The notes under the pieces: generated by a model
Seen by the model: only the letters and a program-made list of their open reading frames with translations
What the model was told of the DNA's origin: nothing
Databases searched by the model: none
In this document: piece by piece, positions 57,203-64,000 of the stretch
Numbering within the stretch: the first letter of the stretch is position 1
Layout: the number at the start of each line of letters is the position of its first letter
NCBI RefSeq assembly: GCF_900143525.1
Contig: NZ_FREZ01000002.1
Location: forward strand, 414,327-478,326
From: Ruegeria sp. Alg231-54
Lineage (GTDB): Bacteria; Pseudomonadota; Alphaproteobacteria; Rhodobacterales; Rhodobacteraceae
Reading direction: 5' to 3'
Length of the DNA: 64,000 nt
Made by a program: the position numbers and the translations under genes

Positions 57203-57229
57203 GTCGGAGAGCCTTTTGGGCTCTCTGAC
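57203..57229 (+). repeat. Hairpin after the GlcG-like gene
   Basis: GTCGGAGAGCC (57203-57213) pairs with GGCTCTCTGAC (57219-57229) around TTTTG, with one G-U wobble. It lies 12 bases after the stop codon, without a following T-run; it probably marks the end of the glcB transcript. Confidence 0.55.
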
Positions 57230-57416
57230 CCAATGCGATGTTCGTGCACAGCCACAAAAACGGGCAATGGCCAAATTACCAGACAAAGCGCGTTCATATT
57301 CCATCATGTGCACAGTTGAACAAGAGCTTGCGCTGACACGCAGGGCCTGTGCTATTGCGCGCTGTTCTTGCGGTCGATAGTTTTTGGAAAGCAAACAGAA
57401 AACGCAGGAACGCAGC

Positions 57417-58196
57417 ATGTCTCGACCCGTCGTCGGTATCATCGGCAACTCGTACTTGATGAATGATCAATATCCGACCCATGCCGGTGGCACGATGAAC
57501 TCAGACGCGGTTGCCAATGTTTCGGACTGTCTGCCGCTGCTGATCCCAGCCGATCCGCGCTATGTCTCGGTCGATGAGCTGCTTGAGGTCTGCGACGGAT
57601 TTCTGCTGACCGGCGGGCGCCCGAATGTCCACCCCGAGGAATACGGCGAGTCCGCGACCGAGGCCCATGGCGAGTTCGACCGGGCGCGCGATGCTATTAC
57701 CCTGCCGCTGGTGCGATCCTGTGTAGAGCGTGGGCAGCCCTTCTTTGGCATTTGTCGAGGGTTCCAAGAGGTCAACGTGGCGATGGGCGGGACACTGTAC
57801 CCGGAAATTCGCGATCTGCCGGGTCGGATGAACCACCGCATGCCGCCCGATGGGACTCTGGAAGAGAAATTTGCCCTGCGTCATGTCGTTGCGCTGAACG
57901 AAGGCGGTGTATTCCACCGCTTGATGGGCGCGGCCGAAGTGATGACGAACACCTTGCACGGGCAAGGGATCAAATCGGTTGGGCGTCGAGTTGTGATTGA
58001 TGGTCAAGCACCCGATGGAACGCCCGAGGCAATTTATATTCAGGACGCGCCCGGATTCACGTTGTCAGTGCAATGGCACCCGGAATGGGATGCTGAAAAT
58101 GATCCCGTGTCCCGCCCTTTATTCAAGGCGTTCGGTGCTGCTGTACATGCATGGGCAACCGGTTCGGATAGGGCGTTGGTCCAACAATCCGCGTAA
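57417..58196 (+). CDS. Gamma-glutamyl-gamma-aminobutyrate hydrolase family (peptidase C26)
   Basis: A 259-residue class I glutamine-amidotransferase-like hydrolase of the PuuD type, which cleaves gamma-glutamyl bonds in putrescine breakdown. It has VVGIIGNSYLMND, GFLLTGGRPNVHPEEYGE, the nucleophile Cys113 in FFGICRGFQEVNVAMGGT, and the histidine/glutamate pair in VQWHPEWD. ATG 57417 begins the first strand. No other polyamine genes are in the window, so the physiological substrate is open. Confidence 0.88.
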   Translation: MSRPVVGIIGNSYLMNDQYPTHAGGTMNSDAVANVSDCLPLLIPADPRYVSVDELLEVCDGFLLTGGRPNVHPEEYGESATEAHGEFDRARDAITLPLVRSCVERGQPFFGICRGFQEVNVAMGGTLYPEIRDLPGRMNHRMPPDGTLEEKFALRHVVALNEGGVFHRLMGAAEVMTNTLHGQGIKSVGRRVVIDGQAPDGTPEAIYIQDAPGFTLSVQWHPEWDAENDPVSRPLFKAFGAAVHAWATGSDRALVQQSA

Positions 58197-58199
58197 GTC

Positions 58200-58237
58200 C
58201 TGCGCCGATCCGAGAGAGAGGGTTCGGACCGGCGCAG
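58200..58237. terminator. Bidirectional hairpin between convergent C26 hydrolase and oxidoreductase genes
   Basis: 14-base arms 58200-58213 and 58224-58237, with one mismatch that becomes a G-U pair on the minus strand. No T-run on either side, so it may act as an end barrier rather than a classic terminator. Confidence 0.45.
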
Positions 58238-58242
58238 CGCGA

Positions 58243-60483
58243 TCAAACCAGCAGATTGAACTGATTGATCAAAGGCAGAGTGCGGGCGCGCTCACCCGTC
58301 AGGTCGAACAGGGCATTGCCGAGCGCGGGCATGGACGGGGGTGTCCCCGGTTCGCCAACGCCACCCATGTGGTGGTTCGTTTCCAGAATTTTCACCTGTG
58401 TCACCGGAGCATTGTGCATCCGCAGAGCGTCGTAGTCGGGGAAGTTGTACTGTTCGACCTCACCGTCCGAGAATGTGATCTCACCCATCACGGCCGCCGA
58501 CAGGCCATAGATCATGCCACCGAACATCTGCGCCTCGACTGTGCCGGGGTCCAGTGCCAGACCGACGTCACAGGCGATCCAGGCTTTGGCGATACGGATG
58601 GTGCCATCTTCGTCGACGACCTCGATCACCTGAGCGACCGGCGTGCCAAAGCTATAGGTCATCGCCACACCGCGGCCGACACCGTCAGGGGTTTCTCCGG
58701 TCCAGCCGGACATCTCTTTCACGGCCTGAAGGCAGCCTGCCGATGGCGCGTGCTCGGCCTTGGCCAATTCCAATCGGAACTCCAGCGGGTCACGACCTGC
58801 GGCATGGGCCATCTCGTCCATGAATGTCTCATGGAAGAATCCATTGTGGCTGTTTCCGACTGAACGCCAGAAGCCGACGGGAATATCCAGATCGGCGCTG
58901 TGCCCGCTCATGCGATAGTTGGGCACCGCGTAGGGTTGGTTAAAAAACCCTTCGACCAGCACTTTGTCAGGGCCGCCAGCCGGCAAGCCAGTATAGCGCT
59001 GAACCGCTTGTTGCGTGCAGGATTGCGCTGCGACCTTGCCGTCAATCAGAACGGCTTGGCCGTCTTTGACTGCGCCCCGCATCCGAGCCATCGCGCCGGG
59101 GCGATAGTAGTCGTGGCGCATGTCTTCTTCGCGGCTCCAGGTGGTCTGAACAGGAACGCCGGGCATGGCCATCGCTACCTTTGTGGCGATCTCGCCAAAG
59201 TCCAGCTCACCCCGGCGGCCAAACCCTCCACCCAGATAGGTAGTGTGGATTTGAACGGCGTCTTTGTCCAGGTTGGCGGTATTGGCCGCGCGTATTTGGA
59301 CAAGCGTCGGGGCCTGATTGCCGCACCACAATTCCAGCGCCGATCCCGTGAACAGCGCTGTGGCGTTCATCGGCTCCATCGTGGAATGGGCCAGATAGGG
59401 CACCGTATATTCGGCCGTGATTTCGGTGGCGCCGTCGGGCAGAGTGTCAACATCCCCGTCATCGCGCATGGTCGAATTGGGGGACGCGTCGAATGCATTG
59501 GCAATTTCGGAGAAAATGGCGTCGGTTTCCGGCGGGTAGGGGGCGTCGCCCCAATCTACGTCAATCGCCTCGACGGCCTGAATGGCCAGCCACGTGTTGC
59601 TGGCAATCACAGCCACGCCATTGCCCAGATCAACCACCTTTTCCACGCCCGGCATCTGCTCGGCTGCGCTGGCATCAAAACCCTTCATCTCGCCGCCCAG
59701 CTTGGGATTGATCCGGACCGAGGCAAATTTCAGACCCTCGGGGCGCACATCGATCCCGAACTCAGCCGTTCCGGTGGATTTGCCGACCACATCCACACGC
59801 GGCAAGCTCCGCCCCAACAAGCGCCAGTTGGACGGGTCGCGCAGTTCGACTTCCGGCGGTTCAATCTGGCCGGCAGCCTCGGCAAGCTCAGTATAAGGAA
59901 TGCGCGTCCCGTCCGGCGCGATTACAGCACCATTCTCGGTTTTCAGTTGCGCACGATCCACGCCCAGACGGTCGGCAGCGGCCTGTTTCAGCGTTTCGCG
60001 CGCGGTCGCACCCGCTTCGCGCATACGCTCGAAGCCATCTTTCATCGAGGTCGAACCACCGGTCACCTGCAAGCTCAGCGTCCTGCCAAGAACGCCCAGA
60101 GCCTCACCCAGATTGTGCTGGAAGTCCGAGATGTCATAACCCTTGTTCGGCAATCCCTCACCAACCAGGGCCGAGTTGTAATAGGCCGCTGCCGCGGGGC
60201 CGTGCAGAACGCGGATCTGGTTTAGTTCCACATCCAGTTCTTCGGCGATCAAGGCTGCCCAAGTGGTCCTGACGCCTTGCCCCATCTCGGCGCGAGGGGC
60301 GAACAGGGTGACGCCTTGCTGATCAATCAGAACAAAGGGGCTGAGTGCGGTTTCGCCCTCAGCAGGCTTCAGCGGATTGGCGGCCGGGCGGCTGACGTAA
60401 TAGGCGCCGAATGCCACGCCGCCGACAATCGCGGCCGAGCCGATCAAGAACGTACGACGGAGGATTTTTCCAACAGATGCCAT
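58243..60483 (-). CDS. Molybdopterin-binding oxidoreductase large subunit (isoquinoline 1-oxidoreductase beta-like)
   Basis: A 746-residue subunit of the xanthine oxidase superfamily. The N-terminus MASVGKILRRTFLIGSAAIV is a Tat-type signal (RRTFLIG), so the enzyme probably works in the periplasm or at the membrane. The molybdenum-cofactor domain is seen in TTYLGGGFGRRGELDFGE, ARMRGAVKDG, GFWRSVGNSHNGFFHETFMD and near the end TNHHMGGVGEPGTPPSMPAL, where the conserved catalytic glutamate lies. It pairs with the 2Fe-2S subunit encoded 3 bases upstream. Likely oxidises an aldehyde or N-heterocycle; no cytochrome subunit gene is adjacent. Confidence 0.88.
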   Translation of the reverse strand: MASVGKILRRTFLIGSAAIVGGVAFGAYYVSRPAANPLKPAEGETALSPFVLIDQQGVTLFAPRAEMGQGVRTTWAALIAEELDVELNQIRVLHGPAAAAYYNSALVGEGLPNKGYDISDFQHNLGEALGVLGRTLSLQVTGGSTSMKDGFERMREAGATARETLKQAAADRLGVDRAQLKTENGAVIAPDGTRIPYTELAEAAGQIEPPEVELRDPSNWRLLGRSLPRVDVVGKSTGTAEFGIDVRPEGLKFASVRINPKLGGEMKGFDASAAEQMPGVEKVVDLGNGVAVIASNTWLAIQAVEAIDVDWGDAPYPPETDAIFSEIANAFDASPNSTMRDDGDVDTLPDGATEITAEYTVPYLAHSTMEPMNATALFTGSALELWCGNQAPTLVQIRAANTANLDKDAVQIHTTYLGGGFGRRGELDFGEIATKVAMAMPGVPVQTTWSREEDMRHDYYRPGAMARMRGAVKDGQAVLIDGKVAAQSCTQQAVQRYTGLPAGGPDKVLVEGFFNQPYAVPNYRMSGHSADLDIPVGFWRSVGNSHNGFFHETFMDEMAHAAGRDPLEFRLELAKAEHAPSAGCLQAVKEMSGWTGETPDGVGRGVAMTYSFGTPVAQVIEVVDEDGTIRIAKAWIACDVGLALDPGTVEAQMFGGMIYGLSAAVMGEITFSDGEVEQYNFPDYDALRMHNAPVTQVKILETNHHMGGVGEPGTPPSMPALGNALFDLTGERARTLPLINQFNLLV

Positions 60484-60486
60484 CGT

Positions 60487-60951
60487 TTATGCCTCTTTCA
60501 GCTTGGATGCCGCGTCGTGAATTGCAGCGCGGATGCGGGGGTAGGTGCCACAGCGGCACAAATTGCCCTGCATGGCATCGTCGATATCGGTATCCGAAGG
60601 CGCAGGGTTTTCTGCCAGCAGCGCTGCGGCCTGCATGATCTGGCCCGACTGGCAAAAACCGCATTGCGCCACCTGATGATCGACCCAAGCCTGCTGAATT
60701 GCGGCCATCGCGTCTGGGGTGCCGATCCCTTCAATTGTGGTCACATCGCCCCAGACATCCGACAGGGCCACTTGGCATGAGCGTATCGCCTCGCCATCAA
60801 TGTGCACGGTGCACGCCCCGCAAGCGGCCACGCCGCAGCCGAATTTGGTGCCAGTCAAGCCGACCTCATCCCGTAGAACCCAAAGCAGGGGGACGTCATC
60901 GGGCAGGTCAACCTGATGTTGCTTTCCGTTGATCTTAAGGGCGGTCGCCAT
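60487..60951 (-). CDS. (2Fe-2S)-binding subunit of the molybdenum oxidoreductase
   Basis: A 154-residue protein with two [2Fe-2S] clusters: the plant-ferredoxin-type cysteines 39, 44, 47 and 59 ([16 protein letters not shown]) and the helical domain CGFCQSGQ with CRCG further on. It transfers electrons from the molybdenum subunit encoded just downstream and resembles IorA. ATG 60951 ([11 protein letters not shown]) fits the family; ATG 60987 would add 12 residues within the operator region. It is divergent from a TetR gene and likely under its control. Confidence 0.9.
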   Translation of the reverse strand: MATALKINGKQHQVDLPDDVPLLWVLRDEVGLTGTKFGCGVAACGACTVHIDGEAIRSCQVALSDVWGDVTTIEGIGTPDAMAAIQQAWVDHQVAQCGFCQSGQIMQAAALLAENPAPSDTDIDDAMQGNLCRCGTYPRIRAAIHDAASKLKEA

Positions 60952-60980
60952 GGCGCACCTCTCGTAGCTGTGGCTGGTTT

Positions 60981-61038
60981 CTGACATAATTGATGAAAAG
61001 TGTCAGTGTGTCAATTGACAAAATGAACAGAAACTGTC
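60981..61038. promoter_or_regulatory. Cluster of TGTCA boxes between the oxidoreductase and TetR genes
   Basis: A perfect 12-bp palindrome TGTCAATTGACA (61009-61020) is flanked by CTGACA (60981-60986), TGTCAG (61001-61006) and CTGTCAC (near 61035). Such repeated half-sites in a 99-base divergent gap are typical of TetR-family operators controlling both directions. Confidence 0.65.
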
Positions 61039-61050
61039 ACCAGTTCAAGG

Positions 61051-61629
61051 ATGGCAGACGTAGCAGACGATACACGGCAACAGGCGATCCTGGACTCGGC
61101 GTTTCGGGCTTTCGCGACTTATGGATTCCGCAAGACCTCGATGGATGACATAGCGCAGGGCGCAGGGATGTCCCGTCCCGCGGTGTATCTGCATTTCAAA
61201 AATAAAGAGGCGATCGTCACTAAACTAACCGAGCTCTACTATGCAGCGAAAAGCGTTGCAGTGGCCGCGGCGCTGACCAAACCGGGCTCGGTTTCGGACA
61301 TTTTCAAGGGCGCGGTTCAAGCTCAAACCGAAGGGATGGCGACCATCCTTGCATCCCCACATGGGCTTGAAATGTTGGATACGACCAAATCCATGTCGTC
61401 AGAAATCATATCGCAAGGCGAGGCTAAGCTGGCGCGCCTATATGCCGAGTGGCTGAAGCGCGAAGATCAGGCTGGGCGAGTCAGGTTGCAGATGGAGGCA
61501 GGCGAGACGGCCAAAACGATAACGGCCACTCTGAAAGGGCTGAAGGCAAGCGCTATTGGCGCGCAAGAATATGAAACCCGTGTTGCCCAGTTTGCCGCTC
61601 TGGTAGGAGCCGGGCTAGAAGTCAGGTAA
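61051..61629 (+). CDS. TetR/AcrR family transcriptional regulator
   Basis: A 192-residue repressor. The N-terminal helix-turn-helix is clear (ILDSAFRAFATYGFRKTS, then MDDIAQGAGMSRPAVYLHF and KNKEAIV), and the rest is the all-helical ligand domain. Divergence from the two-subunit molybdenum enzyme and the TGTCA palindromes between them suggest that it controls that pair in response to the substrate. It overlaps the convergent kynU by 8 bases. Confidence 0.9.
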   Translation: MADVADDTRQQAILDSAFRAFATYGFRKTSMDDIAQGAGMSRPAVYLHFKNKEAIVTKLTELYYAAKSVAVAAALTKPGSVSDIFKGAVQAQTEGMATILASPHGLEMLDTTKSMSSEIISQGEAKLARLYAEWLKREDQAGRVRLQMEAGETAKTITATLKGLKASAIGAQEYETRVAQFAALVGAGLEVR

Positions 61630-62815
61630 CGCTCTGGCGCACCTTGAATTCTGGTGCGTCCCACAGGCGGTTCTGCATGATGTCCGCCAAGATTCCGACT
61701 GCATTTTCAACATCCTGCTCATCAATGTACAGCGGCGTGAAGCCAAACCGCATGATGTCAGGCGCGCGGAAGTCTCCAATCACACCGTGGGCAATCAGGG
61801 CCTGCATGGCGGCATAACCGTCGGCAAATCGGAAAGACACCTGACTGCCGCGCTGGGCAGGATTACGCGGGCTTGCCAGTTGCAGATCGGGGCAGGCGGC
61901 TTCGACACGTTTGATGAACAACTCGGTCAATTCAATGGATTTGGTCCGCACGTCCTGCATGTCAGCCATATCCCATATGTCCATCGCCGCGGATAGGGCG
62001 ACCATCTGAAGGATCGGAGGCGTACCGACACGCATTCTTTCGATCCCGTTGCCAGCGCGATAGTCCAGATCAAAGGCAAAAGGCGACTCGTGTCCCAACC
62101 AACCGGACAATGCGGGGCGCACCTGTTCCGTCAGGCGCGGGGCGACATAGATGAATGCGGGCGCACCCGGCCCGCCGTTCAGGTATTTATAGGTGCAACC
62201 AACCGCGAAATCAGCATTGCATGTCGCCAAATCGACGGGAATCGCACCGGCTGAATGGGCCAGGTCCCAGACTGTCACTGTGCCGTGTGCATGCGCAAGT
62301 TCTGTCAATGCCTTCATGTCGTGGATCCGGCCCGAGCGGTAATCCACCTCAGTCAGCATCAAAACGGCCACATCCTCGGTCACATTGTCAGCCACGTCTT
62401 CCGGTGCGACGACGCGCAGTTCATATTCCGGCCCGAGTGAGCGAAGCAGGCCATCCACCATATAGAGGTCGGAGGGAAAGTTACCGCTGTCCGAAAGTAC
62501 GACCTTGCGATCCGGGCACAATTCCAGCGCTGAAGCAACGGCCTGGTAGACCTTGATCGACAGGGTGTCGCCGGTGACGATACTGCCAGGTTCTGCGCCA
62601 ATCAGCCGTCCGATGCGATCACCCAAACCGGTCGGCATCGCCATCCAGCCTGCCTTGTTCCAGCCGGTGATCAGCATTTGCCCCCATTCCTGAACCATCA
62701 TGTCACTGACCCGATCTCTGGCGGCGCGGGGCAACGGTCCAAGCGAGTTTCCGTCCAGATAAACGACGCCTTGAGGAAGGTTGAACATGGCTTTTGTCGC
62801 GGCAAAGTCGGTCAT
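61622..62815 (-). CDS. kynU: Kynureninase
   Basis: A 397-residue PLP enzyme that splits kynurenine to anthranilate and alanine in tryptophan breakdown. It has VYLDGNSLGPLPRAARDRV, QEWGQMLITGWNKAGWM, DLAHSAGAIPVDLATCNAD and the PLP lysine in GCTYKYLNGGPGAPAFIYV (about residue 210), plus RVGTPPILQMVALSAA. Tryptophan dioxygenase and kynurenine formamidase genes are not in the window. Confidence 0.93.
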   Translation of the reverse strand: MTDFAATKAMFNLPQGVVYLDGNSLGPLPRAARDRVSDMMVQEWGQMLITGWNKAGWMAMPTGLGDRIGRLIGAEPGSIVTGDTLSIKVYQAVASALELCPDRKVVLSDSGNFPSDLYMVDGLLRSLGPEYELRVVAPEDVADNVTEDVAVLMLTEVDYRSGRIHDMKALTELAHAHGTVTVWDLAHSAGAIPVDLATCNADFAVGCTYKYLNGGPGAPAFIYVAPRLTEQVRPALSGWLGHESPFAFDLDYRAGNGIERMRVGTPPILQMVALSAAMDIWDMADMQDVRTKSIELTELFIKRVEAACPDLQLASPRNPAQRGSQVSFRFADGYAAMQALIAHGVIGDFRAPDIMRFGFTPLYIDEQDVENAVGILADIMQNRLWDAPEFKVRQSVT

Positions 62816-63032
62816 CTTTTTCTCATCATTGTGTGGGCAATTGTTGATGCAAAATGGCTATCTGATCCAAAAGCGGCTGTCCATCATCGAAGACCCTCTC
62901 TGCAACCATGTCCGGACGCGCGCCGATTGCACGGCTGCGACCAACTGTGATTTTGCTATTTCCAGCGAAAAGCGGTAGGTCATCGGGCAAAAGCGACACT
63001 TTGTCCCGCCCGGATATGAAAGATTGCCTGAC

Positions 63033-63482
63033 ATGCGAAAAATCGACGTCCCTCCGGTGTGGTTGCTGGGCTTTGCGGTGCTGGCATGGCTGCAGGCGCG
63101 GCATATGCCGATGGGGCTGTCGCTCGACCATGGGTTTGTTGATTTGCTCAGCGGTGTTCTGATCGGCGGCGGCATCGTCCTGATCGTCCTGGCCGCGGCC
63201 GAGTTTCGCCGTCATCGCACCACGTTCATTCCGCATGAAACGCCTACATCGCTGGTGCAATCCGGGATCTTCAAGCGTAGCCGAAACCCCATATACGTTG
63301 GCGATGTGCTGATCTTGTCCGGCCTGATACTAAGGTTTGATGCGGTTGCATCACTGGTTCTGATCCCGATTTTCGTGTGGCTTTTGGAACGTCGTTTCAT
63401 CATGCCCGAAGAGTACCGTTTACGCAGAACTTTTCGCGCCGACTTTGCCCGATATGAACGCCAAACCCGCCGATGGATATGA
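63033..63482 (+). CDS. Isoprenylcysteine carboxyl methyltransferase-like membrane protein
   Basis: A 149-residue integral membrane methyltransferase of the ICMT/PEMT-like group. Hydrophobic segments include WLLGFAVLAWLQA, LLSGVLIGGGIVLIVLAAA, and SLVLIPIFVWLLERRFI, and the SAM-binding part has RRHRTTFIPHETPTSLV, GIFKRSRNPIYVGDVL and PEEYRLRRTFRADFARYER. Prokaryotic members modify unknown lipids or small molecules. ATG 63033 is chosen; TTG 63024 is possible. Confidence 0.82.
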   Translation: MRKIDVPPVWLLGFAVLAWLQARHMPMGLSLDHGFVDLLSGVLIGGGIVLIVLAAAEFRRHRTTFIPHETPTSLVQSGIFKRSRNPIYVGDVLILSGLILRFDAVASLVLIPIFVWLLERRFIMPEEYRLRRTFRADFARYERQTRRWI

Positions 63483-63513
63483 AGTGATGTGGTAATGACA
63501 CAACGTAATTATG

Positions 63514-63540
63514 CTGCGCTTGCGAAATAATGTTGCGCAG
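63514..63540. repeat. Inverted repeat upstream of pntA
   Basis: CTGCGC (63514-63519) and GCGCAG (63535-63540) flank a 15-base spacer in the pntA leader. It could be a hairpin or an operator; nothing distinguishes these. Confidence 0.3.
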
Positions 63541-63609
63541 GATACACCTTTGCTTAACAAACAATACCGACCACCCGCTCGGTCAGAGTGAAAATTAGGG
63601 GGACTGCCA

Positions 63610-64000
63610 GTGAAGATAGGCACACCGAGAGAGAATTTTGACGGTGAAAACCGTGTTGCGATGACGCCAGAGTCTGCGTTGCAGCTTCAGAAGTTGGGCT
63701 ATGAGTGTCTGATTGAGAAGGGTGCTGGTGCTGCGGCCGGGTTTTCGGATGCGTCGTATGAGGCAGCGGGGGTTGAGGTCGTCAAGACGGCTGCGTCGCT
63801 GTGGAAGCAGGCCGACATTGTTGCCAAGGTGCGTCAGCCGAACGAGGCTGAGCTGAAGCGTCTGACCAAGGGTAAGACGTTGATTTCCTTCTTCAACCCT
63901 GCGGGGAATGAAGGGGGGATGGAAGCGGCCAAGGCCAAGGGTGCCAATGTCATCGCCATGGAAATGGTGCCGCGGATCAGCCGCGCGCAGAAGATGGATG
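63610..64000 (+). CDS. pntA: NAD(P) transhydrogenase subunit alpha, N-terminal part (runs off the window)
   Basis: The first 130 residues of the proton-translocating transhydrogenase alpha subunit, which couples NADH-to-NADPH hydride transfer to the proton gradient. It opens with GTG 63610 as VKIGTPRENFDGENRVAMTP and includes LQKLGYECLIEKGAG, GFSDASYEAAG, DIVAKVRQPN and ISFFNPAGNEG, all typical of PntA and the related alanine dehydrogenase N-domain. The sequence RVAMTPE favours PntA. AGGGGG lies upstream of the GTG. The rest is beyond the window. Confidence 0.9.
   Translation, partial: MKIGTPRENFDGENRVAMTPESALQLQKLGYECLIEKGAGAAAGFSDASYEAAGVEVVKTAASLWKQADIVAKVRQPNEAELKRLTKGKTLISFFNPAGNEGGMEAAKAKGANVIAMEMVPRISRAQKMD

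Noticed and set aside
62826..63260. A 144-codon minus-strand open frame between kynU and the methyltransferase gene
   Set aside because: It overlaps the conserved start of the methyltransferase gene in antisense and has low-complexity Gln/His/Arg content.

Overview
The window looks like the chromosome of a roseobacter-clade member of the Rhodobacteraceae (Ruegeria-like Alphaproteobacteria). This rests on high-GC codon use, a single long dcw (division and cell wall) cluster running from mraZ to ftsZ/lpxC/bamD/recN, a DUF1127 gene followed by hairpins with CCTCCTCCC loops (the CcsR or 'cuckoo' sRNA family of Rhodobacterales), the aerobic cobaltochelatase pair cobS/cobT, two DUF2484 genes, and family matches judged by eye. 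No tRNA, rRNA, prophage, insertion sequence or CRISPR array was seen.

Layout. 1-4371 (minus) holds the 5' part of pyruvate carboxylase, an FMN-dependent alpha-hydroxy acid dehydrogenase, and a membrane diguanylate cyclase broken by a frameshift and an in-frame TGA. 4553-7243 holds a UvrD-type helicase and a DUF1330 protein. 7291-7842 (minus) is the DUF1127 gene with six tandem anti-Shine-Dalgarno hairpins. 8300-8750 is a long mraZ leader with three phased TGGGR boxes and a terminator just before mraZ, matching the UpsM arrangement of Rhodobacter sphaeroides. 8751-35769 is the dcw cluster: mraZ-rsmH-ftsL-ftsI-murE-murF-mraY | murD | lipoprotein, flavoprotein and arylamine N-acetyltransferase insertion | ftsW-murG-murC-DUF2484-DUF2484-murB-ddl-ftsQ-ftsA-small exported protein | ftsZ | lpxC, bamD, recN. 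Many junctions overlap by 1-13 bases, which implies translational coupling.

35870-49960 is mixed metabolism and housekeeping: a ClC channel/transporter, DUF3179 and DUF427 proteins, an Xaa-Pro aminopeptidase-like M24 peptidase, cobT/cobS with a tiny membrane-protein gene wedged between them, a Hint-domain protein behind an AT-rich promoter, a J-domain protein, bolA, a double-winged-helix HxlR-like regulator divergent from a VOC protein, a DUF4177 protein and gatB. 50031-64000 holds two unrecognised proteins, pepN, glcB with a GlcG-like gene, a C26 glutamine-amidotransferase-like hydrolase, a two-subunit molybdenum oxidoreductase with a divergent TetR regulator, kynU, an ICMT-like methyltransferase and the start of pntA.

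Most of the window is orthodox. The parts worth a second look are the sRNA array, the mraZ leader, the open reading frame that joins a three-helix membrane segment to MurB, the doubly broken diguanylate cyclase, and several regulator-operator pairs. I did not find a convincing wholly new multi-gene system. All family assignments are from reading the translations; no database search was run.
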